This document shows, in pieces, positions 29,541-36,755 of a stretch of DNA of 64,000 bases; position 1 is the stretch's first letter; the number at the start of each line of letters is the position of its first letter. The position numbers and the translations under genes are program-made. Below the pieces are notes generated by a model. The model ran no database searches. It saw nothing but the letters and a program-made list of their open reading frames with translations, and was not told the DNA's origin. Source of the stretch: an uncultured Bacteroidota bacterium (GTDB lineage Bacteria; Bacteroidota; Bacteroidia; Chitinophagales; Chitinophagaceae). The stretch lies in the NCBI GenBank assembly GCA_903882805.1, contig CAIRYK010000087.1, forward strand, positions 102,935 through 166,934, written 5' to 3'.

Positions 29541-29840
29541 TCAATTGTTGATTGGGTTTATAAATAACTCGTCGGCTACGGTATGGTATGCTTCAATAGG
29601 ACTGTTGGGCCGCACTTCGGGTTGATTGAGTAAGCTAAAAGCATAAAAGGCATTAAACGCCAGCAACAAAGCTGCCGTTGCCGTGAGTAACATTGCTTTT
29701 TTAGACCTTGCCGGCTGCCCTGATTGCTTAATACGGGCCATGAGGGCTGCGTCCCAGGCTGCCAAAGGGGTTATTTCAGGCAATTGCTCAAACCTTTTCA
29801 GGGCTTTTAAAGCTTCAAGTTCTGCTTCTTGTTTATTCAT
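29541..29840 (-). CDS. Small single-span membrane protein, probable anti-sigma factor
   Basis: A 99-residue protein with a soluble N-terminal half (NKQEAELEALKALKRFEQLP, about 55 residues), one membrane helix (AMLLTATAALLLAFNAFYAF, about residues 48-68) and a short periplasmic tail. There is no recognised zinc-binding anti-sigma motif. Its place between the ECF sigma gene and a Spy/CpxP-like gene, and its topology, make an anti-sigma or linker role the best guess. The ATG at 29840 is preferred to a start 15 codons upstream because it removes an unconserved-looking extension. Confidence 0.65.
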   Translation of the reverse strand: MNKQEAELEALKALKRFEQLPEITPLAAWDAALMARIKQSGQPARSKKAMLLTATAALLLAFNAFYAFSLLNQPEVRPNSPIEAYHTVADELFINPINN

Positions 29841-29891
29841 AACAGTACAATTGTATTTGACGACTATAAAGGATTTTTCTGGCAATCATTT

Positions 29892-30461
29892 TCAAATATT
29901 CTTGAAAATATCTTTCAGTTCTACAACTAATTGTTTTTTCGCACGGTATATCAGCGACTCTACGGCTACCGTTGTGACACTCATTATCTCCGCAATTTCA
30001 GTGTTTGTGTACCCTTCTACTTTGCTTAGTGTAAATGCTATTCGCTGATTATCGGGTAGTGCGTCCATTGCCGCAAGTATTTCATTCCTGTTTTCTTTAC
30101 CGCTCAATTGCTTTTCAGGAGAGGCTCCGCCTGCCAGCAGATGAACTATGTCATCGAGAAGCGCCATTTTAAAAACTGATGTAAGGCGCTTTTTCCGTTT
30201 TCGCTTTTTTATTTCGTCCAGACTTTTAGCTACCGCTATCCGTAAAATCCAGGTTGATAGTTTCGACTCGCCCCTGAACGACGAAACTGAACGATACACC
30301 TCAACGAACAATTCCTGCGATATATCTTCTGCATCTTCCTTGTTCAGGAGAAATCGGTAACAAGTGTTTATGACCCGGCTTCTGTAAGCGCTCACCAAAT
30401 CGCTGAACGCAGCGGCGTCGCCGGCTTTCAGTTTTGCGATGAGTATTGAGTCCTCTAACAA
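29892..30461 (-). CDS. ECF-type RNA polymerase sigma factor
   Basis: A 189-residue sigma-70 family protein with region 2 (CYRFLLNKEDAEDISQELFVEVYRSV, near residues 35-60) and region 4 (MDALPDNQRIAFTLSKVEGYTNTEIAEIMSVTTVAVESLIYRAKKQL). The usual length for extracytoplasmic-function sigma factors is 160-200. The start is a TTG at 30461; the frame upstream meets a stop before any ATG. It is the first gene of a minus-strand series whose later products are mostly envelope proteins, so it probably controls this series and responds to an envelope or metal signal. Confidence 0.93.
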   Translation of the reverse strand: MLEDSILIAKLKAGDAAAFSDLVSAYRSRVINTCYRFLLNKEDAEDISQELFVEVYRSVSSFRGESKLSTWILRIAVAKSLDEIKKRKRKKRLTSVFKMALLDDIVHLLAGGASPEKQLSGKENRNEILAAMDALPDNQRIAFTLSKVEGYTNTEIAEIMSVTTVAVESLIYRAKKQLVVELKDIFKNI

Positions 30462-30705
30462 TGAAACAGCTAATTTATACTAACAAATGTGAAGATGAAG
30501 GATAAACAAAACTACCAATTAAAGCATGAAACGCTGCCCTTAAATATGTTTTACAATTTGCAACCATTATCGCGCAGGACAACAGGACTAGACCCCCACG
30601 GCGAAACCATATGGCAACCCCACAACGAGGCGGACCTCGCCCCCGCCCACAATTTATAACAAGCCCTTAATTTTAACCCTCGATATAAGTTCTTACCTTT
30701 CGGCC

Positions 30706-31392
30706 ATGCAGGCGCACATACTCGATGCGGTAATAAAGGGAATATTGGTGGGGCTGTTTATGGCTATATCGGTAGGGCCTACGCTTTTTGCTATTATCAA
30801 ATACAGTCTCGATTTTAGCTACAAGGCTGCATGGGCCTTTGTGCTGGGCGTATCCGTGAGCGACCTTATGTATGTAACCCTTGCCAATGTGGCTGCGCCA
30901 TGGCTGGAATACCTGAAACCCTATGAGCGGCATATAGCCTTTGGCGGGGCGGTAGCCTTAATGATACTTGGCCTTACGGGCTTCCTGAAAAAACGCAAAC
31001 CCAAGCGCCCCTCGGCAATGCCGGTTTTGGTATCGGGCGGGCATTATATGCGTATCTGGCTGAGCGGCTTTCTGGTCAATACCCTCAATCCCGGCGTGCT
31101 CATCACCTGGCTGGGCGCCGTAACTATTATTGCCAACAAATCGGCGGCCTACAGGTTTCTGCTGTTTGCAGTATGCCTGGCGGTAATACTGAGTATAGAT
31201 TTCTTCAAGGTGTTTCTTGCCGACCGTATTAGAAAACTGCTCACCGTAAGGCGCATGATCTATATGCAGCGGTTTTCGGCGGCATGTTTGTTTTTTATAG
31301 GGCTGGCGCTGTTTGTATCTACAGCCATACAGGCGGGATCTAACCATAACAGCGAGAAAAGCCAGATAGATAAAATACTTACTACTGGCTAA
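30706..31392 (+). CDS. LysE family amino-acid exporter-like protein
   Basis: A 228-residue polytopic membrane protein with about six helices and the LysE/RhtB signature near the N-terminus (FMAISVGPTLFAIIKYSLDFSYKAAWAFVLGVSVSD). The internal KK/R-rich loop and the LNPGVLITWLG segment (about 125-135) also fit. Members export amino acids or related small molecules. Its last 4 bases overlap the end of the convergent O-methyltransferase gene. Confidence 0.88.
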   Translation: MQAHILDAVIKGILVGLFMAISVGPTLFAIIKYSLDFSYKAAWAFVLGVSVSDLMYVTLANVAAPWLEYLKPYERHIAFGGAVALMILGLTGFLKKRKPKRPSAMPVLVSGGHYMRIWLSGFLVNTLNPGVLITWLGAVTIIANKSAAYRFLLFAVCLAVILSIDFFKVFLADRIRKLLTVRRMIYMQRFSAACLFFIGLALFVSTAIQAGSNHNSEKSQIDKILTTG

Positions 31393-32042
31393 TCGCTTAT
31401 TTTCTTTATGATCATTAGTCCGTCGCGTATGGGGGCCAGCAGGTGTTCTACACGTTTGTCGGCGCGTATGCGGTCGTTAAACAGTTGAATGGCTTTGGCG
31501 TTTTTTCCCTGCTCGCTTACCGGCAGCACCACCTCGCCATCATACAGCACATTGTCGGCTATCAGGTAGCCGCCTACCGGCACTTTAGCAAACACCTGCT
31601 CGTAGTAGCGCTCGTAGTTGGGCTTGTCGGCATCTATAAACACCAGATCGAATGGCCCGTCAAGCGTGGGTATTATATCGGCCGCCACGCCGGTATGCTG
31701 CGTTATGCGGTCGGTAAGGCCGGCCTGGGCTATGTATTTGGCAGCAAGGTCGTGCAGTTCTTCGTCTATCTCTATGGTGTGCATGTGTCCGCCGGGGCGC
31801 AGGCCCATGGCCAGGCATATAGCCGAGTAGCCCGTAAAAGTGCCTATCTCCAGTATGTGCATCGGCTTTATCATCTCGCTAAGCATTTTCAGCGCAGCTC
31901 CCTGCACATGCCCCGACAGCATTACGGCGTCGCCGCGCTTCATATTGGTTTCGCGGTTCAGGCCGGCAAGAGCCGGAGTTTCGGGTGTGGTGTAGGCCGA
32001 TGCGTATTCTTCTATTGCCCTGGGTAGTAGCGGAGCCGTCAT
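31389..32042 (-). CDS. Class I SAM-dependent O-methyltransferase (family 3, CCoAOMT-like)
   Basis: A 217-residue methyltransferase of the Methyltransf_3 family (catechol/caffeoyl-CoA O-methyltransferase-like). Motif I is LEIGTFTGYSAICLA (about 63-77), and the metal and substrate segment is DLVFIDADKPNYERYYE with VGGYLIADNVLYDGEV. These bacterial relatives use a divalent metal to methylate catechol-like hydroxyls. The substrate is unknown. It is followed 8 bases later on the upstream side by the LOG-like gene, so the two are probably co-transcribed. Confidence 0.9.
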   Translation of the reverse strand: MTAPLLPRAIEEYASAYTTPETPALAGLNRETNMKRGDAVMLSGHVQGAALKMLSEMIKPMHILEIGTFTGYSAICLAMGLRPGGHMHTIEIDEELHDLAAKYIAQAGLTDRITQHTGVAADIIPTLDGPFDLVFIDADKPNYERYYEQVFAKVPVGGYLIADNVLYDGEVVLPVSEQGKNAKAIQLFNDRIRADKRVEHLLAPIRDGLMIIKKISD

Positions 32043-32050
32043 AGTGTTGT

Positions 32051-32749
32051 TTAAAAATTAGGTTGCAGTTTGTTGTGGGTATAAAAGTCGCTCATGTATT
32101 CCACCACCTCGTCGGCGGTGTCAAATATCTTTATCAGTTCCAGGTCGCCGGGGCTAATGGTGTGTTCGCCCTCCTGCATCACCTCGCGCATCCACGTAAA
32201 CAACCCCTGCCAGTAGGCCGACCCTACGCATATCATAGGCGTTTGGGTAAACTTGCGGGTTTGTATCAGCGTGGCCACTTCAAAAAACTCATCCATAGTG
32301 CCCCATCCGCCCGGCATCATTATGAAGCCCTGCGAATACTTGGTAAACATGACCTTGCGCACAAAAAAGTAGTCGAACTTGATAGACGTTTCAAGGTCTA
32401 TATACGGATTGCTGGTTTGCTCAAAGGGCAGGTCTATATTCAGCCCCACGCTACGGCCCTTGGCCAGACTTGCGCCCTTATTTGCCGCCTCCATTATACC
32501 CGGTCCGCCGCCCGATATGATGCCGAAACCCGATTCGGCAAGGCGTTTGGCTATTTCCACTGTCAGCTCGTAATACTTATGGCCGGGCTTTGTGCGCGCG
32601 CTGCCGAAGATAGAAATACACGGGCCGATCTTGGCCAGGGTTTCGAAGCCCTGCACAAACTCGGCCATTATTTTAAATATCTGCCAGCTGGAGTGAGCCT
32701 TGGTCTCGGTCCAGTCGCGCATTTTTATATTGTTCAGTTGTTCCTTCAT
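32051..32749 (-). CDS. LOG family (TIGR00730) Rossmann-fold protein, probable nucleotide 5'-monophosphate phosphoribohydrolase
   Basis: A 232-residue protein with the LOG/lysine-decarboxylase-like signature: IISGGGPGIMEAANKGA (about 83-99) and the catalytic PGGWGTMDEFFE (about 149-160). The plant LOG enzyme cuts cytokinin ribotides to the free base; bacterial members of this long subgroup generally act as purine nucleotide phosphoribohydrolases. The catalytic R/E motif looks complete. It lies upstream of the O-methyltransferase gene on the same strand. Confidence 0.9.
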   Translation of the reverse strand: MKEQLNNIKMRDWTETKAHSSWQIFKIMAEFVQGFETLAKIGPCISIFGSARTKPGHKYYELTVEIAKRLAESGFGIISGGGPGIMEAANKGASLAKGRSVGLNIDLPFEQTSNPYIDLETSIKFDYFFVRKVMFTKYSQGFIMMPGGWGTMDEFFEVATLIQTRKFTQTPMICVGSAYWQGLFTWMREVMQEGEHTISPGDLELIKIFDTADEVVEYMSDFYTHNKLQPNF

Positions 32750-32839
32750 GATGCTGGTAACGATTTTTGCAGCGCCCTTAGTATGTGCTTTTAGGGGCTG
32801 GCCGCAACAATTAACAATTGTGTAATTGAGGCCGGAAAA

Positions 32840-34369
32840 TTACTGTTTTTTGTGCGCTTGTTCGTCTTTGCCCTTGTGCGATGTGGCCAGCAGAAGCAAA
32901 AACGTAAGCGCGGAATTGATGATGAGCAACTCTGTGCCTATGGCATATCCGCCCAGCCAGGCGGTGTCGTGCTGCTTCAGCACATAGCAGGCTATGGGCG
33001 CCGCCAGGCACACCAGCGGCACAAGGCTGCTGCGTACCTGCCGGGTGGTGAGTATGCCAAAAGCAAACAACGCCAGCAGCGGACCATAAGTATAACCCGC
33101 CACTACCAGCAGCACCTGAATTAGCGAGCCATTATCTATTTGCCGGAACACAAATACGCATACCAGAAATATGAGCGCAAACGCATTGTGCACTATAAGC
33201 CGGGTGCGCTGCTGCTGCTGCTCGGTAGCGCCCTGCTTGCGGCGTATGCCCAAAATATCGATACAAAAAGATGAGGTGAGGGCCGTAAGCGCGCCGTCGG
33301 CGCTGGGAAACAATGCCGATATAAGCCCGATAATAAATATAACGCTGATGAACGGCGGCATATAATGAAACGCCAGAACCGGAAATATATTATCGCCTAT
33401 TATGTTTTTACCATCCAGTATAAACTGTAGTTGCGACTTGCCATCTACCAACACGGTTTGGAAAGCGCCGCCCTTGCTTATACCATACAGATACAGCAGC
33501 CCGCCCAGCGACAGAAAGATGAACACCACCACCATTTGCAGGAAGCTGAGGGTGAGCATGTTTTTGCGCGAGTCTTTGAGGTTGCTCACGCTTATGTTTT
33601 TCTGCATCATTTCCTGGTCCAGGCCAGTCATGGCTATGGTGATGAAGGCGCCGCCCAGTATTTGTTTGCCAAAGAAGCCCGAGCTTTTAGGGTCGGTTTG
33701 CAGCAGCCTGGTAAAGCCATGCTCGCCCAGCGCGCGCCATGCGCCCGGTATGTCGTAGTGCAGATTGCTGATGATGTAGCCCACGCATATTACCAGCGCC
33801 AGCAGCATAAAGGTGGTTTGCAGCGTATCGGTCCACACAATGGTTTTTACGCCGCCGCGGTAAGTATAGAGCAGTATAAGCCCGAGAATGACAATGGCTG
33901 TAACCTCGAACGGGATATGCATACCCTCCAGCACAAACTGCTCCAATACCTTTATAACCAGATACAGGCGCAGCGTGGCCCCCAGCGTGCGCGACAGTAT
34001 GAAAAACAGGGCCCCTGTTTTGTAGCTGGTAGCCCCCAGCCGCCCCTCGAGGTAGGTGTAGATAGACGTGAGCTGCAACCGGTAGTAGAGCGGCAGCAGC
34101 ACATAAGCCACCACAAAATAACCGAGGAAGTAGCCTATAACCACCTGAAAATAATCGAATCCGGCCTTACCCACCGTGCCCGGCACCGATATAAACGTCA
34201 TGCCCGAGAGAGAAGTGCCTATCATACCAAACGCTACCAGCCACCACTTGCTATTGCGGTTGCCTATAAAAAACGATTCGTTGGTAGAGTGGCGCGAGGT
34301 GTAAAAAGCAATACCCAGCAACACCCCAAAATAGAGCAAAATAATAGAAAGCAGTATAGCCGAGCTCAT
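32840..34369 (-). CDS. Sodium:solute symporter (SSS family)
   Basis: A 509-residue inner-membrane transporter with about 13 predicted helices, typical of the SSS (sodium/glucose, sodium/proline) family. Visible family features are the first helix LSIILLYFGVLLGIAF, the MIGTSLSGMTFISVPGTV region of the sodium site, RTLGATLRLYLV, and the IFIIGLISALFPSADGALTALTSSF segment in the later core. The substrate (sugar, amino acid, nucleoside, sialic acid or other) is not determinable. It has its own promoter box at 34407-34414 and is the last gene before the defence island. Confidence 0.92.
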   Translation of the reverse strand: MSSAILLSIILLYFGVLLGIAFYTSRHSTNESFFIGNRNSKWWLVAFGMIGTSLSGMTFISVPGTVGKAGFDYFQVVIGYFLGYFVVAYVLLPLYYRLQLTSIYTYLEGRLGATSYKTGALFFILSRTLGATLRLYLVIKVLEQFVLEGMHIPFEVTAIVILGLILLYTYRGGVKTIVWTDTLQTTFMLLALVICVGYIISNLHYDIPGAWRALGEHGFTRLLQTDPKSSGFFGKQILGGAFITIAMTGLDQEMMQKNISVSNLKDSRKNMLTLSFLQMVVVFIFLSLGGLLYLYGISKGGAFQTVLVDGKSQLQFILDGKNIIGDNIFPVLAFHYMPPFISVIFIIGLISALFPSADGALTALTSSFCIDILGIRRKQGATEQQQQRTRLIVHNAFALIFLVCVFVFRQIDNGSLIQVLLVVAGYTYGPLLALFAFGILTTRQVRSSLVPLVCLAAPIACYVLKQHDTAWLGGYAIGTELLIINSALTFLLLLATSHKGKDEQAHKKQ

Positions 34370-34406
34370 ATAAGTGCAGTAAGCAACGTTTTGCGCGCCA
34401 CCTTTG

Positions 34407-34414
34407 CAAATATA
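34407..34414 (-). promoter_or_regulatory. -7 box (TATATTTG) for the symporter gene
   Basis: An exact TAnnTTTG match on the minus strand, 38 bases upstream of the ATG at 34369. Confidence 0.5.
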
Positions 34415-34511
34415 GTGATGTGAGGGAATAACGTGGGTGGGGTGTGTGCTTATAATCTTTGTATCCTATTGGAACCCGATGTTCTTTGAACCTACGCTCA
34501 TCTGTACGTTC

Positions 34512-34562
34512 GCCGGTCGGGAGACCGGCTTCCGTGCAGTTCGTAGTCTGGAGACTACGAAC
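34512..34562. repeat. Two adjacent perfect REP-like hairpins
   Basis: GCCGGTC-GGGA-GACCGGC (34512-34529) and GTTCGTAGTC-TGGA-GACTACGAAC (34539-34562). Both have a GTC-tetraloop-GAC core, as do 15278-15311 and the imperfect copy at 1987-2010. Confidence 0.7.
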
Positions 34563-34566
34563 ATCT

Positions 34567-34617
34567 GGGAAAGGGGCAGAGTCGAACCGATTAGTTGATT
34601 ACAAATCACTATTCTGC
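34567..34617 (-). pseudogene. tRNA 3'-half-like fragment (Thr-UGU-like anticodon loop)
   Basis: On the minus strand the order is an anticodon-loop-like TTTGTAA with partly paired flanks, a short variable stretch, and then a T-loop-like CGGTTCGACTC and C-rich end. No 5' half with acceptor and D arms is present. It looks like a decayed tRNA end of the sort left at an integration site, but could be chance. Confidence 0.4.
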
Positions 34618-34665
34618 AAAACTATTTACTACAAAGGTCAGGTCGCATGGCGCAGCCGCAAATTA

Positions 34666-35697
34666 TCACGTCTTATTTAAGAATTCGCCTTGTATTATCC
34701 AGTCTAAAGCATTGATTTTGCTTACAAAATCGTTTATTGATGCTAACATTTCATCAAAAGCGGGCGCATCTCCATAAATCATTTGATCTCGCATTGTTGC
34801 ATAGTCCTTTTTCCATGCACCAATCAATTGGGGTGGTGGAATTGGGTTGATGTACTTGGGTTGGTGCAAGTTATAGTTTACTCCGCCCAGTCGGGTAAAC
34901 CTATAACGATGATTTACTATAGTTTCGTAAAGATTCTTATTGTTGAGTGCATCATCAGCAAAAGTAGTTTTAGACAACCGGTAAATGTCGTATAAGTGCC
35001 TACTCAATCGGTCAACTCTGATTTTTTCGGAAGGACGCTGAAATTCTTCATGTAATAAGAAAATTTTTTCAAGCAACGTTCTATCCGCATTTACCACAGG
35101 TACACTTATAGGGTTTTGTGCAAATAATGCGTTTGGATAATGAGCATCTACCAACGATGAAAACGACTTAATGGTAAATGGCTCCATTAGCGAACGGCAG
35201 CCAATTTCTATTAGTACTCTGGGTAGGATATAGCCGGGAGTAGCAAATAAACTGGGATAATATACCTCGATAATGCGTGGATCTTGGTCGGCAGTATCTG
35301 CTTCAATTATCTGAAAAGTCACATTCGTCAAGCCTTTCTCAGTAAATTTTGTAATTAATTCAGGGTAAAATTTATCGGAAATATAAGTATTAGTCGCCTT
35401 CCGTAGATTGGTAATTTGACTTTTAGATAACACCCCATCAAACCCTAAAAATTTGCGATCTACGGCCAAATCAATGTCTTCAGAAAATCGATCAATTAAA
35501 TTCCACGCCTTACTTAACGATGTGCCTCCTTTAAATACCAGATGTTTCCCAATCTCCATTTCAAAGATAATAGCCAGTGTCTGCACCACCCACCAGTCTT
35601 TTTCTACTGCATAAGGAGCCATGCCGGTTGTTTCGGCTACTTGCGTGTAGGCATTTATTTTTGTTGCCGGTGGTATATTATGCCACTTGTTCATCAT
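34666..35697 (-). CDS. abiEii: AbiEii/AbiGii-type nucleotidyltransferase toxin
   Basis: A 343-residue protein of the AbiEii toxin family, the toxic half of a type IV abortive-infection toxin-antitoxin system. The nucleotidyltransferase core is FKGGTSLSKAWNLIDRFSEDIDLAVD (about residues 57-82), with the GG-T/S and paired aspartates of the pol-beta fold. Related toxins transfer nucleotides, for example onto tRNA acceptor ends. Its start overlaps the end of the upstream gene by 20 bases, the usual arrangement of coupled antitoxin and toxin. The surrounding sequence is clearly AT-richer than the housekeeping genes, which suggests transfer. Confidence 0.9.
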   Translation of the reverse strand: MMNKWHNIPPATKINAYTQVAETTGMAPYAVEKDWWVVQTLAIIFEMEIGKHLVFKGGTSLSKAWNLIDRFSEDIDLAVDRKFLGFDGVLSKSQITNLRKATNTYISDKFYPELITKFTEKGLTNVTFQIIEADTADQDPRIIEVYYPSLFATPGYILPRVLIEIGCRSLMEPFTIKSFSSLVDAHYPNALFAQNPISVPVVNADRTLLEKIFLLHEEFQRPSEKIRVDRLSRHLYDIYRLSKTTFADDALNNKNLYETIVNHRYRFTRLGGVNYNLHQPKYINPIPPPQLIGAWKKDYATMRDQMIYGDAPAFDEMLASINDFVSKINALDWIIQGEFLNKT

Positions 35698-36301
35698 TGG
35701 TGTTACTTAGTGCTGCGCTCATTATTTGTCTAATCCATTCTGGCGCCAGTCGTATATCGTGCGCAAGCCTGCTTGGCTCTTCCTTCTTAAGGTGCTTTAT
35801 TATTATTTCTTTTTCCTTATCTGTCGCCTTGTCTTTACCTATCTCTTTAAGGGCCTGAATACACAAACTACTAATTTTTCCTATAGCCGACAGGTTTTTT
35901 GGGGCAGTTTTTTTAAACAGTATTATACGGTTACCAATTGTTATTTTTCTTGCTGTGCCATCTGTGAGGTACACCAAATTCATAGGCACTTGTGTAGATA
36001 AACCTAATGCATTTAAAGCGAGCGCACCTGTAGCTACAATTCGGGCTTTATCCCTTTTAGCAATAGCTATTGCAATAGCTTCGGTTGCCGGTCTCAATTC
36101 TCCTAAAATAGGGTCTTTCTCCAGCCTGCTATAAATGCCTCTCGATACTCGAGTTAATTCATGTGCATCTACAGATCTTTCCAACGCTTTAGATACGGCT
36201 TTTGTCGTGCCAAAACGCTGAAAATCTTCAGTAAAAAAAAGCGAACCCCTCTTGGCTTTTTTAATTTTCTGAAGTACCCTATCATCAATGCTTTCAGCCA
36301 T
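35678..36301 (-). CDS. DUF6088/AbiEi-like antitoxin
   Basis: A 207-residue protein with an N-terminal winged-helix-like region (residues 1-60; GSLFFTEDFQRFGTTKAVSKAL and RVSRGIYSRLE) followed by an AbiEi_C-like domain (ALNALGLSTQVPMNLVYLTDG). This fits the DUF6088 antitoxins that pair with AbiEii toxins and repress their own promoter. The ATG at 36301 is preferred to a TTG at 36325, because the TTG lies inside the -7 box and operator. Translation is coupled to abiEii by a 20-base overlap. Confidence 0.85.
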   Translation of the reverse strand: MAESIDDRVLQKIKKAKRGSLFFTEDFQRFGTTKAVSKALERSVDAHELTRVSRGIYSRLEKDPILGELRPATEAIAIAIAKRDKARIVATGALALNALGLSTQVPMNLVYLTDGTARKITIGNRIILFKKTAPKNLSAIGKISSLCIQALKEIGKDKATDKEKEIIIKHLKKEEPSRLAHDIRLAPEWIRQIMSAALSNTNDEQVA

Positions 36302-36315
36302 TTTTATGAAGGTAT

Positions 36316-36348
36316 TTTGTCGCAAAAATAGTAATAATTTGCGACAAA
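36316..36348 (-). promoter_or_regulatory. AbiE promoter and operator: perfect 11-bp inverted repeat over a TAnnTTTG box
   Basis: TTTGTCGCAAA (36316-36326) and TTTGCGACAAA (36338-36348) are exact inverted repeats with an 11-bp spacer, so the half-site centres are 22 bp apart, two helical turns. The minus-strand -7 box TATTTTTG (36323-36330) overlaps one arm. It sits 15 bases before the antitoxin ATG, as expected for an autorepression operator. Confidence 0.7.
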
Positions 36349-36755
36349 AATAATCTATTTATTTGAAAGAAGATAATGGGTTGTGGTGTATGGATTGTAA
36401 ATCAGTAATGGGGAGGCAGGCGGGGATTTCGAACCGGTTACCGTCCCGATGCTTCGGGGCACTGCCTGTTTCCTGCTATTACTTGGTTTGTGTGTTTCTG
36501 CCAGTATTATGCCGGTTCAATCGCTCTTCCATATCCATACAACTGCTTATGTAGTATTTATTGGCAGATGCACTGTAGAATATATGACGTAAAACAGGGC
36601 TGAATCTTTATAAGACTCCTGCACAGCAAGGGTTTTATGAGATTGTGGAGAAGGGGTGGGTTTCGAACTTTTTTGATGCGGATTTGAAACAATTCTTGAC
36701 ACATAGTAACAACTAATAGCAGCATGAATTAATATTGGAATTGCTTTAGTCAATG
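36349..36755. other. Intergenic gap between defence modules with tRNA 3'-end-like fragments
   Basis: About 400 bases without a credible gene. Minus-strand pieces resembling tRNA T arms occur at 36413-36445 (GGTAACCGGTTCGA, 14 bases identical to the tRNA-Ala at 41368-41381) and at 36645-36668 (GTTCGAAACCCACCCCTTCT). A short palindrome CCCGATGCTTCGGG lies at 36444-36457. No terminator for the upstream TIR gene is obvious. Confidence 0.5.

Noticed and set aside
34567..34617. A complete tRNA-Thr gene
   Set aside because: No acceptor 5' strand or D arm is present and the anticodon stem has mismatches, so at most a fragment is there.
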